DNA from: an uncultured Pelagibacteraceae bacterium | Lineage (GTDB): Bacteria > Pseudomonadota > Alphaproteobacteria > Pelagibacterales > Pelagibacteraceae | Direction: 5' to 3' | Assembly: GCA_902633965.1 (NCBI GenBank) | Contig: CACPID010000008.1 | Coordinates: 1-36,669 of the forward strand | Length of the DNA: 36,669 bases | In this document: positions 23,374-33,238 of the stretch, piece by piece | How the letters are laid out: the number at the start of each line of letters is the position of its first letter | How positions within the stretch are numbered: the first letter of the stretch is position 1 | The notes under the pieces: generated by a model | What the model saw: only the letters and a program-made list of their open reading frames with translations | Database searches by the model: none | Told to the model about the DNA's origin: nothing | Position numbers and translations under genes: made by a program

Positions 23374-24705
23374 TTACTTATCCAAAAAAGTTTTTGATGA
23401 GTCATCCATTGCAGTTGCCCACGGAGTGTGGTGAATCGGAGCAACAGATCCTGTAACAGGAGATGAAAAAGATTTATTTCTGTAAGTAGATATATCCTCA
23501 ACTTTATGATGTTCCCACTCTTTAAAATGCTTTCTTATTAATTCAAAATCAATTTTTGGATAGTTAGACATTTTATAAAGTTCTTTGGTATATTCTGTTT
23601 GAAAGTCAATCATTTGATCAGGATTCTCTAATTTTTCTTCCATCGTTACCCATTTGTTAATATCTTTTTCAATTTCATTATCACTAGGGATTTTAATTTT
23701 ATTCAAAATTACATCTCTTGCGTACCATGCTTGGCAATCGAACATGTTAAATGTATGAAACTGATCCTGCATTCCTAAATACATAAGCTTATGATTATCT
23801 TGCCATACAACACCCTTGTATAATTTTGGTGGATAAAGCCTATTTCTAGTTTTAAGTTGTAAACTCTCATCTAAGAAAGGAAAATGATGCAAATAACCAG
23901 TACATAAAATCACAACATCTGTCTCTTGTTCAGTACCATCCTTAAAAAATGCTTTCTTACCTTCAAGTCTATCTAGATAATGGACCTCTTTCATTCCTTT
24001 TGGCCATTTAAATCCCATAGGATTATGTCTGTATCCTATAGTTACACTCTTAGCTCCATACTTATTACATTGAAGCGCAATATCCTCTGCTGAATAGCTG
24101 CTCCCAAGAACAACTATATTTTTACCTCTAAACTCTTCCGCGTCTCTAAAATCATGAGAGTGCATAATTCTTCCAGGAAAAGAACTCATCCCTTTATACT
24201 CAGGAATAAAAGGTACAGAAAAATGCCCTGTAGAAACCACCACATAATCAAAGTTATCTTTTAAAATCTTATTGTTAACTTTGTCTTGATAGCTTAGCTC
24301 AAATTTATCGTTTTTATAAATTGTATTAATAACTCTTGTATTAAATTTAATTTTTTTTCTTAGATTACCTTTACTTACTCTTGCAACAATATAATCATAT
24401 AAAACTTCTCTTGGAGGAAAAGAGGGTATTGGTTTACCAAAATGTTCATCAAATGAATAATCTGCAAATTCCAAACATTCTTTTGGACCATTAGACCAAA
24501 GATACCTATACATACTGTTGTGAACAGGATCTCCAAATTGATCTGATCCAGTTCTCCAACTATAATTCCATAAACCACCCCAGTCTTCTTGTTTTTCAAA
24601 ACAAATAATTTCTGGTATTTTTTCTCCATTCTTCTCAGCCGACTCAAAAGCCCTCAGCATTGACAGACCACAAGGTCCAGCTCCAATTATTGCAACTTTA
24701 GTCAT
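23374..24705 (-). CDS. tmm: Trimethylamine monooxygenase (flavin-containing monooxygenase)
   Basis: A 443-aa class B flavoprotein monooxygenase that would oxidise trimethylamine to TMAO with NADPH and O2. FAD site GAGPCG (8-13), FMO fingerprint FPGRIMHSHDF (176-186) and NADPH-binding GSSYSAED (201-208) are all present. Length and the WGGLWNYSW and HNSMYRYLWSNGPKE segments match bacterial Tmm. A Shine-Dalgarno AGAGG precedes the ATG. Location beside tmoXVW and tdm makes the TMA/TMAO role strong. Bacterial Tmm is also known to act on dimethylsulfide and some other amines. Transcription is convergent with the transporter operon. Confidence 0.92.
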   Translation of the reverse strand: MTKVAIIGAGPCGLSMLRAFESAEKNGEKIPEIICFEKQEDWGGLWNYSWRTGSDQFGDPVHNSMYRYLWSNGPKECLEFADYSFDEHFGKPIPSFPPREVLYDYIVARVSKGNLRKKIKFNTRVINTIYKNDKFELSYQDKVNNKILKDNFDYVVVSTGHFSVPFIPEYKGMSSFPGRIMHSHDFRDAEEFRGKNIVVLGSSYSAEDIALQCNKYGAKSVTIGYRHNPMGFKWPKGMKEVHYLDRLEGKKAFFKDGTEQETDVVILCTGYLHHFPFLDESLQLKTRNRLYPPKLYKGVVWQDNHKLMYLGMQDQFHTFNMFDCQAWYARDVILNKIKIPSDNEIEKDINKWVTMEEKLENPDQMIDFQTEYTKELYKMSNYPKIDFELIRKHFKEWEHHKVEDISTYRNKSFSSPVTGSVAPIHHTPWATAMDDSSKTFLDK

Positions 24706-24861
24706 TAGATAACCTCTTAAAAATATAAACTTATTTTACTAACAAAATCCTTAAATTTAAAATAAAATAGTTAATTATTACGTGAATAATTCATTATCAA
24801 TTTTTCTCGTATGTGTTGTATTTGTCATAAAATTTTATAAGTTTTTAATGTTTAAATTGTT

Positions 24862-25821
24862 ATGAAAAAAATTTTAATAATCGGTGGAGGCGCAATGGGT
24901 TCAGCCTTTTCAATCCCGTGTCTAGACAATAATAACAATGTGACAATCACAGAACCACATAGTAAATTATTTATTAAAAAACTTTCTTCAAAAAATAAAT
25001 TTCACCCAAGTTTAAAAATAAATCTTCCAAAAAAACTAAAATATAGGCAATTCTCAGAAAATTTACTTAAAGAAAATTTTGACTTAATTGTAATTGCTTT
25101 AAGTCTTTCAGGAATAGATTTTATTGGACAGGAATTAAAAAAATTAAAAATAAAAACTCCAATTTTAGTTCTTACCAAAGGTCTTAAATATGAAAAAAAA
25201 AATAAAAGAGCTCTTACAATCTCTGAGCAACTCAATAGAAATTCTGGAAAAATGAATATTTCGGTTTTGAAAGGGCCATGTCTTGCAAAGGAGCTTGCTA
25301 GAAAAAATCAAACAAGTGTAATTATCGCAAATAAAAATATCAAAGTAGCTAAATGGATTGGAAAACAAATATCAACTAAATATTATTTAATTGAATATTC
25401 GAAAGATATAATTGGAATTGAGGTATGTTCAGCAATTAAAAATATATATTCTATGATAATTGGATCTGGACAAAGCTTAAATACATCTTCCAGTTTATTC
25501 CATCGGTCATTACTTGAGATGAAATATCTTACAAAATATTTTGGAGGAAAAGAAAGTACAACTCTAGGTCTTGCTGGTGTAGGTGATCTTTATGTAAGTG
25601 CTGCAGGAGGTAGAAATAGTAAAATGGGAAGTTATCTAGGTAAGGGTTATACTTTTAAGACCGCAAAGAAAAAATTTATGCCAAATGATACTGTAGAAGG
25701 TGAACAATTAGTCAGAGAAATTGCACCATTTGTATTAAAAAAAATAAATAAAAAGAAAATTCCTTTAATGATCAATTTTATTAATGCAATATTAAAAAAT
25801 AAAAAAATTAATATAAATTGA
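24862..25821 (+). CDS. gpsA: GpsA-like NAD(P)-dependent glycerol-3-phosphate dehydrogenase family protein
   Basis: A 319-aa protein with an N-terminal Rossmann motif (IIGGGAMGSA, residues 6-15), LVLTKGLKYE, the catalytic-lysine context EVCSAIKNIYSM and a GLAGVGDLYVSAAGGRNSKMGSYLGKG segment typical of GpsA. It would reduce dihydroxyacetone phosphate to glycerol-3-phosphate for phospholipids. It is divergent: the usual GTWG-like loop and some conserved stretches are weak, and it heads a cluster with an alcohol dehydrogenase and glutathione genes rather than lipid genes. A related hydroxyacid or ketopantoate-type reductase is an alternative. The next gene starts 12 bases downstream. Confidence 0.75.
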   Translation: MKKILIIGGGAMGSAFSIPCLDNNNNVTITEPHSKLFIKKLSSKNKFHPSLKINLPKKLKYRQFSENLLKENFDLIVIALSLSGIDFIGQELKKLKIKTPILVLTKGLKYEKKNKRALTISEQLNRNSGKMNISVLKGPCLAKELARKNQTSVIIANKNIKVAKWIGKQISTKYYLIEYSKDIIGIEVCSAIKNIYSMIIGSGQSLNTSSSLFHRSLLEMKYLTKYFGGKESTTLGLAGVGDLYVSAAGGRNSKMGSYLGKGYTFKTAKKKFMPNDTVEGEQLVREIAPFVLKKINKKKIPLMINFINAILKNKKININ

Positions 25822-25833
25822 TACAATTAAAAT

Positions 25834-26991
25834 ATGAAATCTAATTGGAATTATCCAACAATAATCTGGGTTGGAAAAAATAGAATTAACAATTTATCAA
25901 TTGCATGCGAAAATTTAAATATAAAAAAACCTCTGTTTGTTACAGATAAGGATCTTATTGAGCTTCAAGTTATTAAAAATATTTTACAAGAGTTAAAAAA
26001 AAATATTAAACAAGTCAGTATCTTTTGTGACTTTACAGGAAACCCCGTTGGTGAAAATGTAGATCAAGGTGTCAAAGAATTCAAAAATAATAATTGTGAT
26101 GGAGTAATCGCAATAGGTGGTGGGAGTGCACTAGATGTAGGAAAGGCAATTGCCTTCATGTCATGCCAAACAAGACCAATCTGGGATTTTGAGGATATTG
26201 GAGACTATTGGAAAAGAGCAAATGATAAAAATATTGCTCCAATAATAGGAGTTCCTACAACTGCAGGAACTGGATCGGAGACAGGAAGAGCATCAGCGAT
26301 TATAAATAAAAAAACAGGAGTAAAAAAAATAATCTTTCATCCGAAATTTTTACCTGCAATTGTAATATTAGATCCACTTTTAACCTTGGAGCTGCCTCCA
26401 AGATTAACAGCAGCAACTGGAATGGATGCATTAGCACATAACCTAGAAGCCATTTGTGCACCTGGATTTCATCCAATGGCTGATGGCATTGCGCTTGAGG
26501 GAATTAGATTAATAAAAGACTCATTAGTAACCGCTTTTGAAGATGGTACAAATCTAGAGGCAAGACAAAATTTATTAGTGGCATCTTCAATGGGATCAAC
26601 AGCATTCCAAAAAGGGCTAGGTGCGATACATTCTTTAAGCCATCCAATTAATGCAAGATATAATTTACACCATGGATTATCTAATGCAATTTTTATGCCA
26701 TACGTTCTCACATTTAATAAAAAACATATTGAAAAAAAAATATCTTCTCTAAGTAGCTTTATAGGATTGAAAGATAATTTTGAAAGTTTTTTAAATTGGA
26801 TATTAGATTTAAGAAATAAGCTAAATATTCCACACACCTTATCAGACGTAATACAAATAAAAGATGAAGAAATTGAAGAGTTATCACAAATGGCCCTAGA
26901 GGATCCATCAACAGCAACAAATCCATCTATATTATCAAAAGAAGATTTCAAAAAATTATATGAACATAGTCTTGAAGGTAAATTATTTTAA
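25834..26991 (+). CDS. Iron-type (group III) alcohol dehydrogenase
   Basis: A 385-aa enzyme of the Fe-ADH family. NAD-binding GGGSALDVGKA (95-105), TTAGTGSE (142-149) and metal ligands Asp198, His202 (DALAHNLE), His266 and His280 (spacing identical to FucO) are all visible. Such enzymes interconvert short alcohols and aldehydes. In 'Ca. Pelagibacter' an Fe-ADH has been proposed to oxidise methanol, so this could be a formaldehyde-producing step feeding the C1 genes nearby. Butanol, lactaldehyde, or other aldehyde substrates cannot be excluded. The stop overlaps the ATG of the amidotransferase-like gene by one base. Confidence 0.88.
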   Translation: MKSNWNYPTIIWVGKNRINNLSIACENLNIKKPLFVTDKDLIELQVIKNILQELKKNIKQVSIFCDFTGNPVGENVDQGVKEFKNNNCDGVIAIGGGSALDVGKAIAFMSCQTRPIWDFEDIGDYWKRANDKNIAPIIGVPTTAGTGSETGRASAIINKKTGVKKIIFHPKFLPAIVILDPLLTLELPPRLTAATGMDALAHNLEAICAPGFHPMADGIALEGIRLIKDSLVTAFEDGTNLEARQNLLVASSMGSTAFQKGLGAIHSLSHPINARYNLHHGLSNAIFMPYVLTFNKKHIEKKISSLSSFIGLKDNFESFLNWILDLRNKLNIPHTLSDVIQIKDEEIEELSQMALEDPSTATNPSILSKEDFKKLYEHSLEGKLF

Positions 26992-27788
26992 TGAAAAATC
27001 TAAAAATATTAATTGTAGAAGGAAACTTACAAAGTGAAAATATAAATTTTAAAAAAGCAGGAATACAAACTCATACCGAAAGTTTAAAAGATAGTATTGC
27101 CAACTACCATAAAGAAGTAAGCTATGAAGTCTTAAATCCATCATCAGCGGAAAACTTTAATGATATTATTAACAAATTAGAAACTTATGACGGAATTGTA
27201 TGGGGTGGCAGTAGTTTAAATATTTATAATGATACGCCTGAAATAAGAAAACAAATTTTTTTTATGAAAGAATGTTTTCATAAAGTTAGAAATATTTTAG
27301 CTATTTGCTGGGGTATGCAAGTCGCAGTAACTGCAGCTGGAGGCGTTGTTAAAAAATCTAAAAAAGGGGCACACATTGGAATAGCAAAAAATATCAATAT
27401 TAATTCTTATGGATTAAAACACCCAATTTACAAAAATAAAGATCCTATTTTTAATACTCCTGCCTTTAACTTTGATGAGGTTGTAACTCTACCAAATGGA
27501 GCAAAATTACTTGCATCAAATCCAATAAACAAGGTTCAAGGATTAGAATTTCAAATAGGAATTAGTAATATCTGGGGGATACAATATCACCCAGAGATAA
27601 CTTATGAAAAAATGATAAATTTAATAAACTTTAGACGAGACAGATTAATTAATTTCAGAAAAGTTTTTAAAAATGAAAATGATATTGACTCCCATATTAA
27701 AAATATCAAAATGGAAAAGAAAAAAACTAGTGAACGATCAAGAATGCAAGAGCTTGAAAACTGGCTTCATCATATAAATGAAAATTAA
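26991..27788 (+). CDS. Class I glutamine amidotransferase-like protein
   Basis: A 265-aa protein with a complete class I GATase triad: Cys106 in AICWGMQ, His199 and Glu201 in QYHPEIT. It has no synthetase partner domain. It overlaps gshA by 11 bases and the Fe-ADH gene by one, so it is part of a tight operon. In plants, related class I GATase-like proteins (gamma-glutamyl peptidases, GGP) cleave the gamma-glutamyl bond of glutathione conjugates; location beside gshA-gshB makes that a reasonable hypothesis here. Other possibilities are a PuuD-like gamma-glutamyl hydrolase or an amidotransferase for an unknown ligase. The basic C-terminal 50 residues are unlike GuaA. Confidence 0.75.
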   Translation: MKNLKILIVEGNLQSENINFKKAGIQTHTESLKDSIANYHKEVSYEVLNPSSAENFNDIINKLETYDGIVWGGSSLNIYNDTPEIRKQIFFMKECFHKVRNILAICWGMQVAVTAAGGVVKKSKKGAHIGIAKNININSYGLKHPIYKNKDPIFNTPAFNFDEVVTLPNGAKLLASNPINKVQGLEFQIGISNIWGIQYHPEITYEKMINLINFRRDRLINFRKVFKNENDIDSHIKNIKMEKKKTSERSRMQELENWLHHINEN

Positions 27789-29019
27789 CACTAAAGAAGA
27801 TATTATAAATTATTTTCAAAGCGGTTACAAAAAAAGCTTATTGATAGGTGTTGAAAATGAAAAATTTTTGCTTGAAAAAGATACAAGCGTACGAGCAAAT
27901 TATGAACAAATTAAAAATATCTTAAACTACTTAAAGAAATTTGGATGGGAAGAAATTCTTGAAGACAAAAATATTATCGGATTAAATAAGGACGGCCAAT
28001 CAATAACTCTTGAACCTGGAAATCAAATCGAATTAGCTGGAGCATTATGTAATAATATACACGAGGTTTGTTCTGAATCTTACAATTTTCAAAAACAATT
28101 GGATGAGGCTTGTGAAAAATTTAATTTGAAAACTTTATCAATTGGTTATGATCCAACAACGGATATTGCTGACGTCCCCAATAATCCAAAAAAAAGATAT
28201 AAAGTTATGACAAGAGAAATGCCGAAAAATGGAGAATTAAGTTTAGAAATGATGTATCAGACTTGCGGAACACAAATTAATTTGGATTATACTTCGGAGC
28301 AAGACTTTATAAAAAAATTTAAAGTAATTTCTTATTTAACACCATTAACAATAGCTTTATTTTCTAATTCAGCAATTAAAAAATCAAAACCCACAGGCTT
28401 CTTATCATATAGGTCAAAGGTTTGGCAAAATACCTCAAGAGGAGGTTTACCAAAAGTTTTTTTAGAAAAAATGGATTTTGAAAAGTATGCTGATTTTAGT
28501 TTAGATTTTAAATTGTTATTTTTACAAGAAAATAATGAATATATTTCGCCAAATGGAAAATCTTTCAGAGATTTAATGGAGGAAGGGAAAGCAAATTATG
28601 AAAATCTCCAGCTTCATTTATCGACAATTTTTACCGAAGTAAGATTAAAAAAATACATTGAGTTAAGATCGATTGATGCTTGTGAATGGGATTGTCATTG
28701 TGCTGGTCCGGCATTTTTTATAGGATTATTATATGGAAATTTGAACGAGACTTTTGAGATTATTAAAAATTGGAATAAAGAAGATATATTGAATGCTTAC
28801 ACTGCATCTTATAAAGATGGATTAAAAACAATTATTAACAATAAAGATTTATTATTTTGGTCAAAAGAATTGTTAGATATATCTAAAAGAGGTCTCGAAA
28901 ATAGATCATTTGTTACCACAAAAAATAATGACGAAAGAATATATTTAAAAAATATAGAAAATATCTTGTCAAAAAATCTTACAAAAGCTGAGCAAGTGCT
29001 TGCAGATCTACGGAAATGA
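27778..29019 (+). CDS. gshA: Glutamate-cysteine ligase (alphaproteobacterial/plant type)
   Basis: A 413-aa ligase. GVENEKFLL near the start, EPGNQIELAGA, PKKRYKVMTREMP, MMYQTCGTQINLDY, NGFLSYRS-type TGFLSYRSKVWQ and the C-terminal ELRSIDACEW match the GshA family of alphaproteobacteria and plants, distinct from the E. coli type. It makes gamma-glutamylcysteine from glutamate and cysteine with ATP, the first step of glutathione. It overlaps the amidotransferase gene by 11 bases and gshB by four (ATGA), so production of both glutathione enzymes should be coupled. It is slightly shorter than usual (about 450), in line with genome streamlining. Confidence 0.9.
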   Translation: MKINTKEDIINYFQSGYKKSLLIGVENEKFLLEKDTSVRANYEQIKNILNYLKKFGWEEILEDKNIIGLNKDGQSITLEPGNQIELAGALCNNIHEVCSESYNFQKQLDEACEKFNLKTLSIGYDPTTDIADVPNNPKKRYKVMTREMPKNGELSLEMMYQTCGTQINLDYTSEQDFIKKFKVISYLTPLTIALFSNSAIKKSKPTGFLSYRSKVWQNTSRGGLPKVFLEKMDFEKYADFSLDFKLLFLQENNEYISPNGKSFRDLMEEGKANYENLQLHLSTIFTEVRLKKYIELRSIDACEWDCHCAGPAFFIGLLYGNLNETFEIIKNWNKEDILNAYTASYKDGLKTIINNKDLLFWSKELLDISKRGLENRSFVTTKNNDERIYLKNIENILSKNLTKAEQVLADLRK

Positions 29020-29945
29020 AAAAAATAATAGCCATTCAATCAAATAAATTAAATGAGATAAATATAGAGACTGACACTACTTTTTTGCTAGCTTTAGAGG
29101 CTCAAAAAAAAGGATATCAAATTATTTGGTATGAAACAAAAGATCTTAATCTCATTAATTCCAAAATATATATTAATGGAATTAAGGTTAGGTTTTTTGA
29201 TAGAAAAAAAGATTTCTATAAAATCTTAAGTTTTGATAAATTTAATTTAGATGAAGCGAAATTTGTACTTATAAGACAAAACCCTCCCTTTAATATGGAC
29301 TACATAAATTCAACTCATTTTTTAAATAATCTTAAATCCACACGAATTATAAACGACCCAACAGCTGTTAGAAATGTTTCTGAAAAATTCTTTTCCACCC
29401 GATTTTTAAAATATATGCCGGAAACAATAATTACTAAAAATATTAAACAAATTATTTCTTTTAAAAAAAAACATAAAAAAATAGTTATAAAACCCATTCA
29501 TGGTTATGCGGGTAAAAATATCTTATTTTTTGAAAATAAAGTTAAAGTTGATTATTTAAAAAAATATATCAAAAAATTTGATCATGTCATGGTTCAAAGA
29601 TATTTAGAAAAAGTAAAGGACGGAGACAAAAGAGTTTTTATCATTAATGGCAAAGTAAAAGGAGCGATAAGAAGATTACCTAAGAAAGGCTCAATTTTAT
29701 CAAATATCTCACAAGGGGGTGTTGCTATTAAAACTAAATTAAATTTAAGAGAGCTTAAGATATCAAAATTGGTTGCCAAAAGTTTAAAAAAGGAAAATAT
29801 TTTTTTTGCAGGTATAGACTTAGTAGGTGGTTACTTAATCGGAGACATAAACGTAACATCTCCAACTGGTTTGCCCCAATATAGAAATCTAACTAATATA
29901 AATCTCGCCCAATTCTTTTGGAAAGAGGTAGAAAAATTAAAATAA
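29016..29945 (+). CDS. gshB: Glutathione synthetase (ATP-grasp)
   Basis: A 309-aa ATP-grasp ligase adding glycine to gamma-glutamylcysteine. The family marks are [13 protein letters not shown] (68-ish to 80), [30 protein letters not shown], a glycine-rich SQGGVA loop and the metal-binding [11 protein letters not shown] near the C-terminus. The start overlaps gshA (ATGA). The last nine bases overlap the end of the convergent fhs gene, so transcripts from both strands must run into each other. Length is near the usual 315. Confidence 0.9.
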   Translation: MKKIIAIQSNKLNEINIETDTTFLLALEAQKKGYQIIWYETKDLNLINSKIYINGIKVRFFDRKKDFYKILSFDKFNLDEAKFVLIRQNPPFNMDYINSTHFLNNLKSTRIINDPTAVRNVSEKFFSTRFLKYMPETIITKNIKQIISFKKKHKKIVIKPIHGYAGKNILFFENKVKVDYLKKYIKKFDHVMVQRYLEKVKDGDKRVFIINGKVKGAIRRLPKKGSILSNISQGGVAIKTKLNLRELKISKLVAKSLKKENIFFAGIDLVGGYLIGDINVTSPTGLPQYRNLTNINLAQFFWKEVEKLK

Positions 29946-31622
29946 ACCCTCTATCTCACCTTTTTTATTTAGCTTTATAGAATCTGCAGCTGGAACTTTT
30001 GGAAGTCCGGGCATTGTCATTATTTCTCCACATACAATGACTACAAATTCAGCCCCAGAGGATAGTCTTACTTCTCTAACAGGAAGCACATGATCTGAAG
30101 GAGCACCTTTAAGACTAGGATCGGTTGAAAAACTATATTGTGTTTTTGCAATACAAACAGGTAAATTACCAAAACCTTTTTCTTCAAAATCTTTTAATTG
30201 TTGTCTGATTTTAGTATCCGCAACTACTTCACTTGCACGATAAATTTCAACTGCTATTTTTTCAATTTTTTTAAATAAAGTTAATTTATCCTCATATAAA
30301 TAATTAAAATTATTTTTTTCATTTTCACATATATTTACAACAGTTTGCGCAAGTTCTTTTGTACCATTTCCTCCATCTGCCCAATGAGTGCACATCGAGG
30401 CTTTCACATCCAACTTTTTACAAAAATCTAATAATGCTTTTGACTCATTTTCTGTATCTAAAATAAATTTATTTATAGCAACAGTTACTGGTAATCCAAA
30501 TTTCCTTACATTATTTATGTGTCTTTCTAAATTTACTAAACCTTTTTTAACAGCATTGACATTTTCTTTTTTCAAATCTGCTTTCTCTACACCTCCATGC
30601 ATTTTCAAAGCCCTTATAGTTGCTACTATGACAACACAATCAGGTTTTAATCCTGATTTTCTACATTTTATATCCAAAAACTTTTCAGCACCTAGATCTG
30701 CACCAAAACCTGCTTCAGTCACAACATAATCTGCTAATTTAAGACCTGCCTTTGTGGCTATTACGGAGTTACATCCATGAGCAATATTTGCAAATGGTCC
30801 GCCATGAATAATTGCAGGATTATTCTCTAAAGTTTGTGTAATATTTGGTTTGATTGCATCTTTTAATAAAACTGTCATAGGACCTTGTGCATTTAGGTCT
30901 TTTGCATAAATAGGTTTTTTTTCTCTTGTGTAAGCAATAGTTATATTCCCAATTCTTTTTTCTAAGTCCTCAAGATTATTTGCTAAACAAAAGATTGCCA
31001 TTATCTCTGAAGCTACAGTAATATCAAAGCCATCTTGTCTTGGATAACCATTAGCAACACCCCCAAGATTAATATTTATTGATCTAAGGGATCTATCATT
31101 CATATCTATAACTCTTTTCCAAACAACTCTTCTAACATCTATGTTTAATTTATTTCCCCAATAAATATGATTATCAATTAATGCTGACAATAAATTGTGA
31201 GCAGAAGTTATTGCATGAAAATCTCCAGTGAAATGTAAATTGATTTGTTCCATTGGCACAACTTGCGCGTAACCACCACCTGCAGCCCCACCTTTCATTC
31301 CAAATGATGGTCCTAGACTGGGTTCTCTTAAACACACTATAGATTTTTTTCCAATTTTATTTAGTCCATCATTAAGTCCAACTGATGTTGTAGTCTTACC
31401 TTCTCCTGCTGGAGTAGGAGTAATTGCAGTTACTAATACTAGCTTACTATTTTTATTATCTTTAATACTATCTAGATACTCCAGGTTGATTTTTGCTATA
31501 TGAGGGCCCATTGGACTGAAAGCCTCAATTTTATTTGGAACGTTAATTTTTGCTAAAATATCTTGAATAGGCTGCATTTTGGCACTTCTTGCTATCTCAA
31601 TGTCAGACTTGACTGCGCCCAT
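29937..31622 (-). CDS. fhs: Formate-tetrahydrofolate ligase
   Basis: A 561-aa cytoplasmic enzyme joining formate and THF with ATP to give 10-formyl-THF, reversible in C1-oxidising bacteria. The P-loop segment [51 protein letters not shown] and the C-terminal [11 protein letters not shown] are characteristic. A strong AAAGGAG ribosome-binding site precedes the ATG. It is divergent from the sarcosine-oxidase-type operon across 90 bp, and together they link methyl groups released to THF with formate and energy. No folD gene is present in the window. The 3' end overlaps gshB by nine bases. Confidence 0.95.
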   Translation of the reverse strand: MGAVKSDIEIARSAKMQPIQDILAKINVPNKIEAFSPMGPHIAKINLEYLDSIKDNKNSKLVLVTAITPTPAGEGKTTTSVGLNDGLNKIGKKSIVCLREPSLGPSFGMKGGAAGGGYAQVVPMEQINLHFTGDFHAITSAHNLLSALIDNHIYWGNKLNIDVRRVVWKRVIDMNDRSLRSININLGGVANGYPRQDGFDITVASEIMAIFCLANNLEDLEKRIGNITIAYTREKKPIYAKDLNAQGPMTVLLKDAIKPNITQTLENNPAIIHGGPFANIAHGCNSVIATKAGLKLADYVVTEAGFGADLGAEKFLDIKCRKSGLKPDCVVIVATIRALKMHGGVEKADLKKENVNAVKKGLVNLERHINNVRKFGLPVTVAINKFILDTENESKALLDFCKKLDVKASMCTHWADGGNGTKELAQTVVNICENEKNNFNYLYEDKLTLFKKIEKIAVEIYRASEVVADTKIRQQLKDFEEKGFGNLPVCIAKTQYSFSTDPSLKGAPSDHVLPVREVRLSSGAEFVVIVCGEIMTMPGLPKVPAADSIKLNKKGEIEGLF

Positions 31623-31712
31623 TTTGTCTCCTTTAGAACTTTATATTATGCTCGAGATTTCTATACTTTATTATTTAATTTTGAAAGAAATAAATTAAGT
31701 GTATTATTAATT

Positions 31713-32969
31713 ATGCAAAAGTATTCAGTATTTAACCTCATAAAGAACGCATTCTCTAGTCATGAAAACTGGGAAGTTGCCTGGAAAGACCCAACTCCAA
31801 AAAAAAGTTATGACGTTATTATTATTGGAGGCGGAGGACATGGGCTCGCTACCGCATATTATCTAGCTAAAGAACATAATATTACAAATGTTGCTATCAT
31901 TGAAAAAGGCTGGATAGGGGGAGGTAACGTTGGAAGAAATACTACGATTATAAGATCCAATTTTATGCACGATGCCAATGGAAGATTTAACGAATTTTCT
32001 ATGGATCTATGGAGAAATATGAGTCAAGAACTGAACTTCAATGTAATGTTCTCCCCAAGAGGAATTATTAACCTTGCGCATTCTGATGCTCAAATGAATG
32101 CTTATGCAAGAAGAGGAAACTCAATGAGATTAAACGGTATTGATGCAGTTTTATTAAATAGGGAACAAGTAAAAAAACTAATTCCTATGGCAGATTTTTC
32201 TGAAGATGTAAGATTTCCAATATTTGGGGGATTGATGCAGCCCAGCGCTGGAACAGCAAGGCACGACGCAGTTGCTTGGGGTTATGCAAGACAAGCAGAT
32301 TCAATGGGTGTTGATATAATTCAAAATTGCGAAGTAATTGGTTTTGATGTGGTTGGTGGAAAAATAAAAGGAGTAAGAACTTCAAAAGGTGATATTAAGG
32401 CAAACAAAATAGGACTATGTGTTGCTGGCAGCACATCAATTCTCGCTGAAAAATTAAATATGACACTTCCAATTGAGACACATCTTTTACAAGCATGTGT
32501 ATCTGAGCCTATTAAACCTCTCTTGGATCATGTAGTTACATTTGGTGCAGGACATTTTTATTGCAGTCAGTCAGACAAAGGCGAAATGGTTATGGGAGGT
32601 GACCTTGACGGTTATAATAGTTATGCTCAAAGAGGAAACTTACCAACTTTACAACATGTATTAACTGAAGGAATAGCAATGTTCCCATTTTTAAGTAAAT
32701 TAAAAATGTTGAGGACATGGGGTGGTATAATGGATATGTCAATGGATGGCTCACCTATAATTGATAAAACACATATTGAAGGATTATATTTAAACTGTGG
32801 TTGGTGTTATGGTGGTTTTAAGTCAACTCCCGCATCCGGTTGGACGTTTGCACACACCATTGCACAAGACAAAGTACATAAATTAAATGCAGATTATAGT
32901 TTAAATAGATTTAGCAAGGGATATTTATTAGACGAGAAAGGTCTTGGAACAAAAACTTGGATATCTTAA
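31713..32969 (+). CDS. soxB: Sarcosine oxidase / N-methylglutamate dehydrogenase beta subunit
   Basis: Flavoprotein subunit holding the amine-oxidising site. I start at ATG 31713-31715 (MQKYSVFNLIKNAF), giving 418 aa, the usual SoxB length; the longer in-frame ORF from 31563 would overlap fhs and add 50 unrelated residues. IIIGGGGHGLATAYYLAKE is the FAD site. His184 in TARHDAVAWGYAR is where I place the covalent FMN by analogy with heterotetrameric sarcosine oxidases. The C-terminal GGWCYGGFKSTPASG-like segment (NCGWCYGGFKSTPASGW) is conserved. No clear ribosome-binding site is seen. With mgs genes in the window it could be MgdA, acting on N-methylglutamate rather than sarcosine. Confidence 0.9.
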   Translation: MQKYSVFNLIKNAFSSHENWEVAWKDPTPKKSYDVIIIGGGGHGLATAYYLAKEHNITNVAIIEKGWIGGGNVGRNTTIIRSNFMHDANGRFNEFSMDLWRNMSQELNFNVMFSPRGIINLAHSDAQMNAYARRGNSMRLNGIDAVLLNREQVKKLIPMADFSEDVRFPIFGGLMQPSAGTARHDAVAWGYARQADSMGVDIIQNCEVIGFDVVGGKIKGVRTSKGDIKANKIGLCVAGSTSILAEKLNMTLPIETHLLQACVSEPIKPLLDHVVTFGAGHFYCSQSDKGEMVMGGDLDGYNSYAQRGNLPTLQHVLTEGIAMFPFLSKLKMLRTWGGIMDMSMDGSPIIDKTHIEGLYLNCGWCYGGFKSTPASGWTFAHTIAQDKVHKLNADYSLNRFSKGYLLDEKGLGTKTWIS

Positions 32970-33236
32970 ATGCTATTTATAAAATGCCCATATTGTGGAA
33001 TAAGATCTCAAAATGAATTTGCTTATGGTGGTGATGCCACAGTAAAAAGACCAGAACTTAACAAGGAAATTTCTGATAAAGAATGGGATGATTTTGTTTA
33101 CAATAGAAAAAGTCCTAGAGGAAAACATTTAGAGTTTTGGCATCACATCTCAGGTTGTAGACAATGGTTTAAAGTTCATAGAGATACAGCTACCCATGAA
33201 ATATTTAAAACTTTAAAACCTCACGAAGAGCTTTAA
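32970..33236 (+). CDS. soxD: Sarcosine oxidase / N-methylglutamate dehydrogenase delta subunit
   Basis: An 88-aa zinc-binding subunit. Cys6, Cys9, His59 and Cys63 fall exactly at the zinc ligand positions known for SoxD from structures of heterotetrameric sarcosine oxidase. Motifs CPYCGIRSQNEFAYGG and SGCRQWFKVHRDT are typical. It begins directly after the soxB stop (TAA then ATG) and is followed two bases later by soxA. It would be MgdB if the complex is N-methylglutamate dehydrogenase. Confidence 0.92.
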   Translation: MLFIKCPYCGIRSQNEFAYGGDATVKRPELNKEISDKEWDDFVYNRKSPRGKHLEFWHHISGCRQWFKVHRDTATHEIFKTLKPHEEL

Positions 33237-33238
33237 TA

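Noticed and set aside
24706..24861. Promoters in the tmm/gpsA divergent gap
   Set aside because: Several TTG and TATA-like words occur, including a 12-bp AT palindrome near 24827, but none has good boxes with 16-18 bp spacing, so I do not call one.
31563..31712. Longer start of the SoxB-like protein
   Set aside because: The extension runs antisense through the fhs start and has no similarity to SoxB; the ATG at 31713 gives the normal length.
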